Shown in pieces: positions 45,618 to 55,039 of a stretch of 64,000 bases of DNA. A program made the position numbers and the translations under genes. The notes under the pieces are model-generated. The model had not been told where the DNA came from and searched no databases. It saw nothing but the letters and a program-made list of their open reading frames with translations. The DNA lies in assembly GCA_910575005.1 (NCBI GenBank), contig CAJTCL010000002.1:363614-427613 (forward strand). The letters run 5' to 3'. Origin of the DNA: Lachnospiraceae bacterium (GTDB taxonomy: Bacteria > Bacillota > Clostridia > Lachnospirales > Lachnospiraceae). Within the stretch, counting starts at the first letter, position 1. The number at the start of each line of letters is the position of its first letter.

Positions 45618-45828
45618 TTTATAGTAAACGACAAAAATAATTGTCGTTTACTATAAACCCTCCGGGGGATGCCCTCACTTTGCTGGGGCAGACCCTGCGC
45701 ACGATTTTTGTAAGGTAATTCTGCGTTAAAACGCAGCAAAAATCGGCGCAGTCAACGTCAAAGCACAAAAAGCTTTGTCGTTGACTATACATTTATATGC
45801 TATAACCTTTGGGTATAAACTGATGAAC
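45618..45828 (+). repeat. multi-helix structured element, copy 1 (downstream of LysR)
   Basis: Ordered helices: a 17-bp palindrome ending at 45657 (TTATAGTAAACGACAA with its complement); TGCCC/GGGCA around 45671-45688; an outer stem TGCGC..GATTTTTG with CAAAAATC.GCGCA (45696-45750) enclosing CTGCGTT-AA-AACGCAG; and AGTCAACG.CAAAGC with GCTTTG.CGTTGACT (45750-45786). A 3' box GGTATAAACTGATGAACAAA ends it. The copy at 58966 has the same order with different stem sequences. It fills the gap between LysR and the next terminator. Confidence 0.75.
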
Positions 45829-45862
45829 AAAACGAGACTTCTCTTTCAGTCTCGTTTTTTTT
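45829..45862 (+). terminator. intrinsic terminator
   Basis: AAAACGAGACT (45829-45839), 8-nt loop, AGTCTCGTTTT (45848-45858) running into a T8 tract. It ends transcription from the LysR side before the island genes. Confidence 0.8.
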
Positions 45863-45876
45863 ATACTTTGTTTAAA

Positions 45877-45999
45877 GGTCGGATACCCTCGCTTTCGCTG
45901 GGTTGTTAAGCGCCAGCGGCACTTGTTTAGCAACGACCGGAACAGAGTACAGACCAGGCTCTGGCCATAATGGGATGCCCGAAGGGCATACTTTGAAAT
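45877..45999 (-). repeat. palindrome-rich element upstream of the first island gene
   Basis: On the minus strand it starts ATTTCAAAGTATGCCC and ends GCGAGGGTATCCGACC. Parts: hairpin ATGCCC-GAA-GGGCAT (45975-45989), the CCATTATGGCC block shared with the short dispersed repeats, hairpin GCGCC-AGC-GGCAC (45910-45922) inside a GGTTGTT/AACGACC stem, and the blocks CTTGTTTAGCA and GACCGGAACAGAG shared with the element at 44345. It occupies the space between the terminator and the first esterase gene. Confidence 0.6.
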
Positions 46000-46060
46000 A
46001 TAGAAAGCAGGATAGATAAGAAGGAATGGAACACTTGTGGAACAGGAAGGTGATACTGGA

Positions 46061-47104
46061 TTGAAATACGTTGTTCTAGATGTCATGCTGATATGTCTGC
46101 TGCTTAGTCTTGCAGGCTGCGGGGCAGACAAAAAGGCAGGCAGGGAAAACCGTGCAGGATCAGGCCAGGAAGGGGAGGCGGTATATCAAGGAGAAAGTAC
46201 AGATTTTATGCAGGCGGGTAAAAGTGAGGATAAGCCTTATACGGCAGATACAAAAATATCAGATGTTATCAGTGAGCCATTGTTTGGAGATTATGGCAGG
46301 CTGATCTTTCCAACAGACAGCGGATATTTCAGCGGGGATACATTAGGAACGCTTAAGCTGACCTGGTACAGCAATATCGACCCGGAAAAAACCGTGGAGA
46401 TTGCAAACTATATGAAAGACCATGCGGCCAAAGGGGAAGCGATTTTTTATGACATTTATACGGATGAGGAAAAAGAGGATGACCCGGACAAAAAAGATAC
46501 GGGGCTGTTTTTCTTCAAAGGAAGCCCTGGAGAAAAATTTGCCGTTTGTAATGCGGGAGGCGGCTTTGCTTATGTGGGGGCAATGCAGGATAGCTTTCCC
46601 CATGCGTTGGAATTATCCAAAAAGGGATATCATGCATTTGCCTTGATTTACCGTCCCGGCGCACAGACAGCATGTGAGGATCTGGCAAGGGCAGTCAGTT
46701 TTATATTTGAACATGCGAAAGAACTGGAAGTAGGGACAGAGGGATATTCCCTGTGGGGAGGTTCTGCGGGCGCAAGGATGGCGGCATGGCTTGGCTCATA
46801 CGGCTCGGCGGCTTTTGGAGGGGATGGCCTGCCAAAGCCTGGTGCAGTCGTCATGCAATATACAGGCCATAGCGATTATACGGAAAACGATCCGCCGACT
46901 TATGCATGTGTCGGGGAAAATGACGGCATTGCAGACTGGAGGGTTATGGAAAACCGTCTGGAGCAGCTGGCAGCATTTGGGATCCTTACAGAGTTCCACA
47001 AATATCAGGGACTTGGGCATGGCTTCGGCCTTGGGACTGGAACTGCCGCAGAAGGGTGGATAGAGGATGCGGTATCATTTTGGGAAAACCAGACAAAACA
47101 TTGA
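46061..47104 (+). CDS. lipoprotein alpha/beta-hydrolase (esterase-like)
   Basis: 347 residues. Lipoprotein signal peptide with lipobox LAGC near residue 18, then a polar linker. The hydrolase domain has an oxyanion-type GGGFAYVG segment, the nucleophile in WGGSAGARM (Ser near 234), and a His in GLGHGFGLGTG. It is close to the first hydrolase domain of the gene at 55036, so the two are paralogs. Probably acts outside the membrane on an ester such as an acylated sugar; the substrate is unknown. TTG 46061 follows AGGAAGGTG; a GTG at 46037 would extend it upstream of the signal peptide. Confidence 0.85.
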   Translation: MKYVVLDVMLICLLLSLAGCGADKKAGRENRAGSGQEGEAVYQGESTDFMQAGKSEDKPYTADTKISDVISEPLFGDYGRLIFPTDSGYFSGDTLGTLKLTWYSNIDPEKTVEIANYMKDHAAKGEAIFYDIYTDEEKEDDPDKKDTGLFFFKGSPGEKFAVCNAGGGFAYVGAMQDSFPHALELSKKGYHAFALIYRPGAQTACEDLARAVSFIFEHAKELEVGTEGYSLWGGSAGARMAAWLGSYGSAAFGGDGLPKPGAVVMQYTGHSDYTENDPPTYACVGENDGIADWRVMENRLEQLAAFGILTEFHKYQGLGHGFGLGTGTAAEGWIEDAVSFWENQTKH

Positions 47105-47125
47105 TCATGATAGGAGAATAGGAAG

Positions 47126-48295
47126 ATGAATAATTTTATTTTTGAGAATGCAACAAAGGTTTTATTTGGGAAAGGATGCGTGAAAGAATATTTGTGCTGC
47201 CTGACAAAAGGATGCGGGGATACGGTGATGCTGGCGTATGGGGGAGGCTCGATTAAAAAGAACGGTGTATATGATGAAGTGGTCTCTATCCTGAAAAGAG
47301 CCGGAAAGCATATCGTGGAGTTTCCCGGCATTATGGCGAACCCTACTTATGCAAAAGTTTTAGAGGGCGCAAAACTGGCAAGGGAAAGCCAGGCCGGATT
47401 GATTCTTGGCGTTGGCGGCGGTTCCGTCATGGACTGCTGTAAAGCGGTTTCCATTGCCGCCCGGTATGACGGCGATGTGTGGGAGGATTTCTGGGCAAGG
47501 CCGGGCATTTTTGATTTCGAGCCGCTCCCGCTTGGCGTGATCGTCACAGTGGCGGGAACCGGGAGTGAATGTAACGGCGGGGCGGTCATTACCAATGAAG
47601 AACTGAAAATAAAGACCGGACGTGATTATCCCAAATGTAATCCCCGGTTTGCCCTGCTTGATCCGACGTATACTTACAGCGTCCCGAAATTCCAGATGGT
47701 GTCCGGCAGCTTTGACATCCTTTCCCATATCATGGAGATCTATTTCAGCGGGCCGGACGAGGATAATGTTTCAGATGATATTGCCGAGGCGCTTATGAGG
47801 AATGTGATCCGCAACCTGCGGGCAGCTATCCAAAACCCGGAGGACTATACTGCCAGGAGCAACCTGATGTGGGATGCGACAATGGCGGAGAACCGGATCA
47901 TCAAGCTTGGCAAGCGCACAGATTTCCAGTGCCACCAGATGGAACATCAGCTTGGGGCATACACGGACTGCAACCACGGCGCAGGCCTGGCGGTTCTGCA
48001 TCCAACGTATTACCGCCATATTTACAAGGACGGGCTTGCAAAATTCAAACGGTTTGCTACGGAGGTATGGAACATTTCTTCTGACGGAAAGACAGATGAG
48101 GAAACCGCCCGCGCCGGGATAGACGAGCTGGAAAGGTTCATCCGGGAGATCGGCCTGCCTGCAACTTTACAGGAGCTGGGGATCAATGGGGATGTAGATT
48201 TGAAAGCGATTGCTGATTCCTGCGCGGTCGTGCCGGGAAGTTACCGGAAGCTGACACAGGAAGAAATTTTTGAAATTTTCAAAGAGTGCTTTTAG
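47126..48295 (+). CDS. iron-containing alcohol dehydrogenase, YqhD/BdhA-like
   Basis: 389 residues, cytoplasmic NAD(P)H-dependent alcohol/aldehyde dehydrogenase. GGGSIKKNG and GVGGGSVMDCCKAV are the cofactor-binding glycine motifs. Metal ligands are likely in FDILSHIMEIYFSG and HQMEHQLGAYTDCNHGAG. Length and motifs are complete. It starts 21 bp after the lipoprotein esterase and probably shares its transcript. The aldehyde substrate cannot be told from sequence. Confidence 0.92.
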   Translation: MNNFIFENATKVLFGKGCVKEYLCCLTKGCGDTVMLAYGGGSIKKNGVYDEVVSILKRAGKHIVEFPGIMANPTYAKVLEGAKLARESQAGLILGVGGGSVMDCCKAVSIAARYDGDVWEDFWARPGIFDFEPLPLGVIVTVAGTGSECNGGAVITNEELKIKTGRDYPKCNPRFALLDPTYTYSVPKFQMVSGSFDILSHIMEIYFSGPDEDNVSDDIAEALMRNVIRNLRAAIQNPEDYTARSNLMWDATMAENRIIKLGKRTDFQCHQMEHQLGAYTDCNHGAGLAVLHPTYYRHIYKDGLAKFKRFATEVWNISSDGKTDEETARAGIDELERFIREIGLPATLQELGINGDVDLKAIADSCAVVPGSYRKLTQEEIFEIFKECF

Positions 48296-48359
48296 ATGAT
48301 TGCAAAACAGCCCGTTTTTAGCGGGCGTTATACAAAATAATAAAAAGGAGAATGACGTA

Positions 48360-49118
48360 ATGAAAATAAAAAATATAAAGAGAATGGTTGCCCTTGTTAT
48401 GAGTGTATTGCTGTTGTTTGGCCTTGCCGCCTGCGGAAATGAAAAGCAGGGGGCGGGCAGCAGCGGACAAAATTCTTCTTCAGAATCAGCTGACGCAGAT
48501 GTGGCGGAATCTGAAAAACCGGAAGAATCGAAAGAATTATCTTCTGCCAGTGACATGGAAGATGCTAGTGAAACGGATGAAGCCGTTCCCAATGCAGAAG
48601 ACGGAGAAAACACAGAAGATGGAGAAAACGCAGGCGGAAAGACACTGATTGTCTACTATTCGGCATCGGGGAATACAGAGGAAGCAGCAGGCTATATTGC
48701 AACAGCGACAGGCGGCGATCTGTTTGAACTGGAACCGAAGGAAGCTTATACAGACGCAGACCTTGACTGGACGGATGATGACAGCCGTGTATGCAGGGAA
48801 CATGAAAACGAGGATGAAAGAAAGGTGGAATTAGTATCAGAAACAGCTCCCGATTGGGATTCTTACGAAACTGTATTTATCGGATACCCCATCTGGTGGG
48901 GGATTGCGGCATGGCCGGTAGACGGCTTCATTACGGCGAATGATTTCACCGGAAAAACAGTAATACCGTTCTGTACATCTGCAAGCTCAGGCCTTGGGGA
49001 GAGCGGGGAGCTGCTGGAAGAAATGGCGGGGACCGGGGACTGGCTGGAAGGCGAACGCTTTTCATCAGGCGTTTTGGAAGAGGAGGTAAAAGCCTGGGTA
49101 GATGGCCTTGGATTGTAA
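48360..49118 (+). CDS. flavodoxin-like lipoprotein
   Basis: 252 residues. Lipobox LAAC near residue 21, an acidic Ser/Glu linker (about 25-92), then a flavodoxin_4-type domain. The phosphate-binding loop is YYSASGNTEEA; later motifs are FIGYPIWWGIAAWPVDGF and CTSASSGLGESGEL. The domain would sit on the outer face of the membrane and bind FMN. ATG 48360 follows AAAAGGAG. A hairpin GCCCG/CGGGC lies in the 64-bp gap upstream. Confidence 0.88.
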   Translation: MKIKNIKRMVALVMSVLLLFGLAACGNEKQGAGSSGQNSSSESADADVAESEKPEESKELSSASDMEDASETDEAVPNAEDGENTEDGENAGGKTLIVYYSASGNTEEAAGYIATATGGDLFELEPKEAYTDADLDWTDDDSRVCREHENEDERKVELVSETAPDWDSYETVFIGYPIWWGIAAWPVDGFITANDFTGKTVIPFCTSASSGLGESGELLEEMAGTGDWLEGERFSSGVLEEEVKAWVDGLGL

Positions 49119-49138
49119 TTGGAAGGAGTGACGGATAC

Positions 49139-50699
<1,561 letters not shown>

Positions 50700-51515
50700 A
50701 GGATACATCTGTACTAAGATGTGAAACAGCTTATGGAGGTTATATGTATGGGGAAATTCTTTAAGAGTCCCATTGGATTCACAGGGACATTTATGGGCGG
50801 AAAATATATTCTGTTCATTGCAGTTGTTTTTTCAATCACCTGCACGGCGTGTTCCGGACAGAAAGAAAAAACAGACAGCGGGGGTGAAAAAGGCGGGGCA
50901 ATAAGAAAGGAAGCCGTGGTAACAGACCAGGGGGAACATATAGAAATGGATAAGAAAACAGACACTTCACAGATTCCAGAGGATTATTTAACTCCGGCGG
51001 GGGAGCAGGGAACCGTAGAGCGGCTGACTTACCGGACCTATGAATCCATGAATTATGAGAGCCGGGAAAAACAGCTTACGAAAACCGCCTATGTGTATCT
51101 CCCATATGGCTATTCCGGGGACAGGAAATATAACGTATTTTACCTGATGCATGGGGGATGGAGCGATGAAACCACTTACCTTGGCACCCCGGAAAACCCC
51201 GATGTGCTGGTAAATGTCATTGACCATGCCATATAGGACGGAAAGATGGGGCCTGTAATCGTGGTATGCCCGACTTACAATAATGAAAATCCCGATGACA
51301 GCGCGGATTACAGTCTTGTCCTTCAGTTGACGGACAATTACCATAATGAACTGGTAAATGACCTGATCCCTGCCGTGGAGGGAACTTACCGCACATATGC
51401 GGAAGGGACTTCCGCGCAGGCGTTGGAAGCAAGCCGCGACCACCGTGCTTTTGCCGGATTTTCTATGGGATCGGTTGCAACGTGGCATACGTTCCAGTAT
51501 TGCCTGGATTATTTC

Positions 51516-51560
51516 CTTGTTTTTGCCGGATGGCATTAAGGTATCCTCGGAGAGGGTTTC
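51516..51560 (+). repeat. 45-nt insertion inside the esterase gene
   Basis: Splits LDYF from RYFLPSSG, which are adjacent in related esterases. The insert contains TTTTTGCCGGATGGCATTAAGG followed by TATCC, resembling the 3' block of the short dispersed repeats (TTGCC...ATAAGGTAT). TTC occurs on both sides and could be a 3-bp duplication. Confidence 0.5.
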
Positions 51561-51656
51561 AGGTATTTCCTGCCGTCCAGTGGGAATCTGACTTCTGACG
51601 GGGCATATATGGAAAGCCTGGTGACAGATTCCGGGCATAAGCCGGAAGATTTCTTT

Positions 51657-51745
51657 AATTCCGCGAGCAATGAGGCAAGCAGCCGCGCTTGCGCGGATAT
51701 TTGGCGAATGCCACGAGAGTCAAATGCCCTGTTTTTGGGTATTTA
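51657..51745 (-). repeat. 89-nt hairpin element inserted in the esterase gene
   Basis: Splits EDFF from TYAMSGTEDF. On the minus strand it reads TAAATACCC ... ACTCTCG.GGCA..CGCCAAATATCC, hairpin CCGCGC-AA-GCGCGG, ... GCTCGCGGAATT, directly before AAAGAA. It aligns nearly end to end with the 97-nt insertion at 63419-63515. Length not divisible by three, so it shifts the frame. Confidence 0.85.
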
Positions 51746-51972
51746 ACTTATGCGATGTCCGGCACGGAGGATTTTGCTTATGCGGGGTTTTCCAGCCAGA
51801 TTGAGGCAATGCTTACCGCGCCGGGCGGAGTTTTTACTTCATCCGATACGGGAGGGGAGGGAAACCTTGCCTACCGGGTACAGGAAGGAAATACACACGA
51901 TGGCAGTGCTGCAATGCAGTATATTTATAATGGACTGATCTGGATTTGGAAATAGAAGAGGAGGAAACTCAG

Positions 51973-52422
51973 ATGAAGATTTTATTTATCAACGGAAGCC
52001 CGAACAAAAATGGGAACACGGCAGCGCTGGCGGAAGCGCTCCTGGAAGGGAAGGAATATGAAACGCTGAACCTGGCGGATTACAGGATCGGCAGCTATGG
52101 ACAGACATTTGAAGACGACCAGCTTGACGAAGTGATCGCAAAGATGAAAGAAGCAGAAGTCATTGCAGTCGGCTCGCCGCTGTACTGGCACAATATCTGC
52201 GGCTCTGTGCTCAATGTGCTGGACCGGTTTTATGGGAAGGTGGAAAACGGCGGGCTTTCGGGACGGAAATTGTATTTCCTGTTCCAGGGGGCGGCTCCTG
52301 AGAAATGGATGATGGAAGTGGGGGAATACACGATGAAACGCTTTGCAAAACTCTATGGGATGGAATATGCCGGAATGGCGACGGATAAAAAAGAGGCCGC
52401 AAGGCTTGGGAAGGACGTCTGA
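51973..52422 (+). CDS. NAD(P)H-dependent FMN reductase / flavodoxin-fold oxidoreductase
   Basis: 149 residues, cytoplasmic. It begins MKILFINGSPNKNGNTAALA, the FMN phosphate loop of NADPH-dependent FMN reductases. VGSPLYWHNICGSVLNVLDR is the second flavin-binding region. Could supply reduced flavin or quinol-like carriers to neighbouring enzymes. ATG 51973 follows GAGGAGGAAA. The C-terminus is shorter than in some relatives but no frameshift is evident. Confidence 0.82.
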   Translation: MKILFINGSPNKNGNTAALAEALLEGKEYETLNLADYRIGSYGQTFEDDQLDEVIAKMKEAEVIAVGSPLYWHNICGSVLNVLDRFYGKVENGGLSGRKLYFLFQGAAPEKWMMEVGEYTMKRFAKLYGMEYAGMATDKKEAARLGKDV

Positions 52423-52481
52423 TAAGCAGGATGGCGGCAGGAATAAAAATGATGGAGAAAAAATTTTGAAAGGAAATGGAT

Positions 52482-52968
52482 ATGAAGGTTTTAAACAAGG
52501 ATGAATTTGAGCAGGCAAATATATTTGGGACAGGTTTGGCGAACGAGGCTTTTGCCAGATATTTTATCGGGGAATCGTTCCTCAATCCCCTTACTGACCC
52601 CAAGGAATGTCCATTATTTCTGGCAAATGTGACTTTTTTACAGCTATGATATTTACGAGGTGGAATTTATCCCGGAGGCGTTGTTCGGCGCATCTTACCG
52701 GAAAAGCCTTACCACATTGTTTCCCCGTTTTTTAAAGGCAATGGCAGCTTACCATGAAGAAGAAATCCGCGCTTATTTCAGAGACGCTTTTGGATATGAG
52801 GGAGATGTGGATGGATCAGCGGCAAAGATGGTTGCGCTGTTTGAAGAGCTGGGGATTACTATGTATTTTGAGGGAGATGCGGATAAAGAGAAAATCTGCC
52901 GGATACCGGTAGAGTCCGTATTAAGCCAGGAAGAGATCATCTATATGGTCGAGATGTGCATGTGTTAG
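52482..52968 (+). pseudogene. cupin N-terminal fragment joined to an unrecognised C-terminal fragment
   Basis: The first 50 residues (MKVLNKDEFEQANIFGTGLA through LFLANVTF) match the start of small cupin proteins common next to flavodoxins. The cupin histidine motifs are missing, and the frame stops at 52647-52649 after a T6 run. In the next frame YSYDIYEVEFIPEALFGASY continues for about 100 residues with no recognised family (a vague alcohol dehydrogenase-like end). Most likely a deletion fused two genes. Confidence 0.6.
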
Positions 52969-53060
52969 GCTTTTCCTGGCATATTTTCCTGGCATCCCCT
53001 TATTCTCAGGGAAACAGGCGGAAATAAGGAAAACATTAAGATGAAAAAAAAAGATTATTT

Positions 53061-53570
53061 TTGTCCGGCTTACTTTTATTAATTTTAGCATTTGCCAGTT
53101 TTTCTGGAAATATGAATACACCTTCCGAAGAGACAGCCGCATCTTCTTCTGAGGATGTCTGGGAGCCGGGAATGCAGGAAGAACCTATTGTCATGTGCCG
53201 GATCCGTATAACAGCCGGGGATGCACAGCTTGCGGGTGTTTTGTATGATAATCCAACAGCAAGGGAGTTTGCCGGAATGCTTCCGCTCACAGCCGAGCTG
53301 TGGCATCCCGCCCCAGGCTTTGCAAGGGCTTTTGCTTTGCCGGAGCGTATTGAAGCATATGGGACATTGGGATATGAGTATGAGCTGGGTTCACTGGCAT
53401 ATTGGTCTGGCGGGCCGTCAATCGCGATCATTTACAAGGCAAGCCGTGAGCAGACAGTCGTGCCTGTCATCCCGGTTGGGAGAATCACTTCCGATGTTTC
53501 CATATTTGAGGGGGATGGTGAGATGGTAACAGTGGAAATCGAAGAGGGTGAGGAAATGATGGAACGTTGA
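53061..53570 (+). CDS. secreted cyclophilin-like fold protein, start frame off by one base
   Basis: The C-terminal domain (about 110 residues) with IRITAGDAQLAGVLYDNPTA and GYEYELGSLAYWSGGPSIAI is typical of the bacterial cyclophilin-like family (PF18050 in my recollection), often found beside flavodoxin genes. The natural start looks to be ATG 53041 after AAGGAAAA. Nine A residues follow it, which put the signal peptide (LFLSGLLLLILAFASFSGN) one base out of frame; ten would restore it. From 53061 only a TTG start is available. Confidence 0.78.
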   Translation: MSGLLLLILAFASFSGNMNTPSEETAASSSEDVWEPGMQEEPIVMCRIRITAGDAQLAGVLYDNPTAREFAGMLPLTAELWHPAPGFARAFALPERIEAYGTLGYEYELGSLAYWSGGPSIAIIYKASREQTVVPVIPVGRITSDVSIFEGDGEMVTVEIEEGEEMMER

Positions 53571-53590
53571 GGAAAGAAGGTGTAAAAAGG

Positions 53591-55039
53591 ATGAAAAAGA
53601 AAAGAAAATCCATTCCTGTGATAGCAGCCATTGCTTTTTGTATTATGGCCTGCTGTTTCCAAAACCCTGTATTTGCAAAATCGGCTAAGAAGACGGTCAC
53701 AGAAGGGAAAGATTATTACCGGGAGTTTTTGGTGGACAATGTCCTTCACTCTGACAGGGATGGCGACATCCATTACCATGTATATTTCCCAGATTCCTAT
53801 AATGGCAAAAAGAAGATGGCGCTGTATGTAACGCTCCCAGGGTATCAGGGATTATATTTTCAGGGAGTGGCAGAAAACCTGAAAACAGAAGATTTTGCAT
53901 TTGAGGCAAAAAAATACAACAAGGATATGATCATCCTCGCGCCGCAGCTGGATGACTGGGGAGAAACATCTGCCAGACAGACAATCGCGCTGGTAGAGTA
54001 TTTCCTGGAAAATTATCCTGTTGACCCGGAAAATGTGTTTATCAATGGTTATTCCGGCGGGGGCGAAACATTGTCGCTCATCCTGGAAATGCGGTCGGAA
54101 CTGTTTGCCAGGGCGCTCATGTGCAGCTCACAGTGGGATGGGGAGTATGAGCCGGTGGTAAAGGCAAGGACACCGGTGTATTTTGTAATTGGTGAGGATG
54201 ACGAATATTATTCATCAAAGCCGTTCCGGGATGCTTATAAAAAACTGCACAGCCTCTATCAGAAAGAAGGGATGTCGGAGAAGGAGATAGAAAAGCTGCT
54301 GGTACTGGATGTAAAAGGCAGCGATTATTTCAAAGGGACGGGAATCACATATCAGCATGGCGGCGGATGGCTGTTCTGCAGGGATGAAAAGATCATGGAC
54401 TGGCTGTTTACATCGAAAAAAGCAGCAGCAAAAACAGGGGCAAAAAAACAAACGGTTTCCATCACGCTAAATAAGCCGGTCTATACTTTGAAAAAAGGGA
54501 AAACCGTGAAATTAAAAGCAACGCTGAATCAAGCGGCCAAAAAGAAAGGCGTAGAATGGAAAAGCAGTAATCCAAAGGTTGTATCCGTATCTAAGAGCGG
54601 AAAAGTGGCAGCAAAAAAGAATGGGAAAGCAACCATCACAGCACGCATTAAGGGGACGAAAGTAAAGGCGGCCAGCAGGATCACCGTGGGTACGCCGGTA
54701 AGCAGGATCAGATTAAACCGGAAATCGGTAACTTTAAAAGCAGGGCAGAAGTTTACGCTGAAAGCAACAGTATACCCTAAGAAAGCAGCCGTGAAAAAAG
54801 TAGCCTATAAGAGCAGCAGCAGAAAAACAGCAACGGTAAGCAAAAAGGGCGTAATTCGTGCGGTTTCTGCAGGAACAGCAAAGATTATGGTAACGGCGGC
54901 GGATGGATCCGGGAAAAAGGCATCCTGCACTGTAAAAGTGAAAAAAATACAGAACCAGAAAAGTCGACGGAGCCGGAGGAACCAACAGAACCAGAGAAAC
55001 CAACGAAGCCGGAGAAGCCCTCTGTTCCAGGTAAAGTGA
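53591..55039 (+). CDS. secreted alpha/beta-hydrolase with two BIG2 domains (5' part of a longer gene)
   Basis: 482 residues. Signal peptide to about residue 30 (ending NPVFAKS). Hydrolase domain about 40-270 with nucleophile motif NGYSGGGE and an Asp in IGEDDEYY, similar to PHB-depolymerase or prolyl-oligopeptidase-like esterases. Two bacterial Ig-like BIG2 domains follow (about 287-365 and 366-445). The last 34 residues are out of frame. At an A7 run (54940) one more A would read TEPEKSTEPEEPTEPEKP and run straight into the gene at 55036. Probably one polypeptide of about 1050 residues. Confidence 0.82.
   Translation: MKKKRKSIPVIAAIAFCIMACCFQNPVFAKSAKKTVTEGKDYYREFLVDNVLHSDRDGDIHYHVYFPDSYNGKKKMALYVTLPGYQGLYFQGVAENLKTEDFAFEAKKYNKDMIILAPQLDDWGETSARQTIALVEYFLENYPVDPENVFINGYSGGGETLSLILEMRSELFARALMCSSQWDGEYEPVVKARTPVYFVIGEDDEYYSSKPFRDAYKKLHSLYQKEGMSEKEIEKLLVLDVKGSDYFKGTGITYQHGGGWLFCRDEKIMDWLFTSKKAAAKTGAKKQTVSITLNKPVYTLKKGKTVKLKATLNQAAKKKGVEWKSSNPKVVSVSKSGKVAAKKNGKATITARIKGTKVKAASRITVGTPVSRIRLNRKSVTLKAGQKFTLKATVYPKKAAVKKVAYKSSSRKTATVSKKGVIRAVSAGTAKIMVTAADGSGKKASCTVKVKKIQNQKSRRSRRNQQNQRNQRSRRSPLFQVK

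Larger units (their letters stand above)
50748..51955 (+). pseudogene. lipoprotein esterase (esterase D/feruloyl esterase type), broken three times
   Basis: Signal peptide with a possible lipobox CTAC, then YRTYESMNYESREKQLTKTA and VYLPYGYSGDRKYNVFYLMH typical of PF00756-type carbohydrate esterases. The nucleophile is in FAGFSMGS. Defects: in-frame TAG at 51234-51236 (context suggests Gln); a 45-nt insertion at about 51516-51560 bringing a stop; and an 89-nt hairpin insertion at 51657-51745. Outside these the frame reads on to MSGTEDFAYAGFSSQIEA and the catalytic His region HDGSAAMQYIYNG. Confidence 0.85.

Noticed and set aside
45618..45786. Retron msr-msd or group II intron remnant
   Set aside because: Long inverted repeats are present, but no reverse transcriptase gene or intron domain V motif is seen near either copy.
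48305..48330. Terminator between the alcohol dehydrogenase and the flavodoxin lipoprotein
   Set aside because: There is a GCCCG/CGGGC hairpin, but no T-run follows and the genes are close and co-directional.
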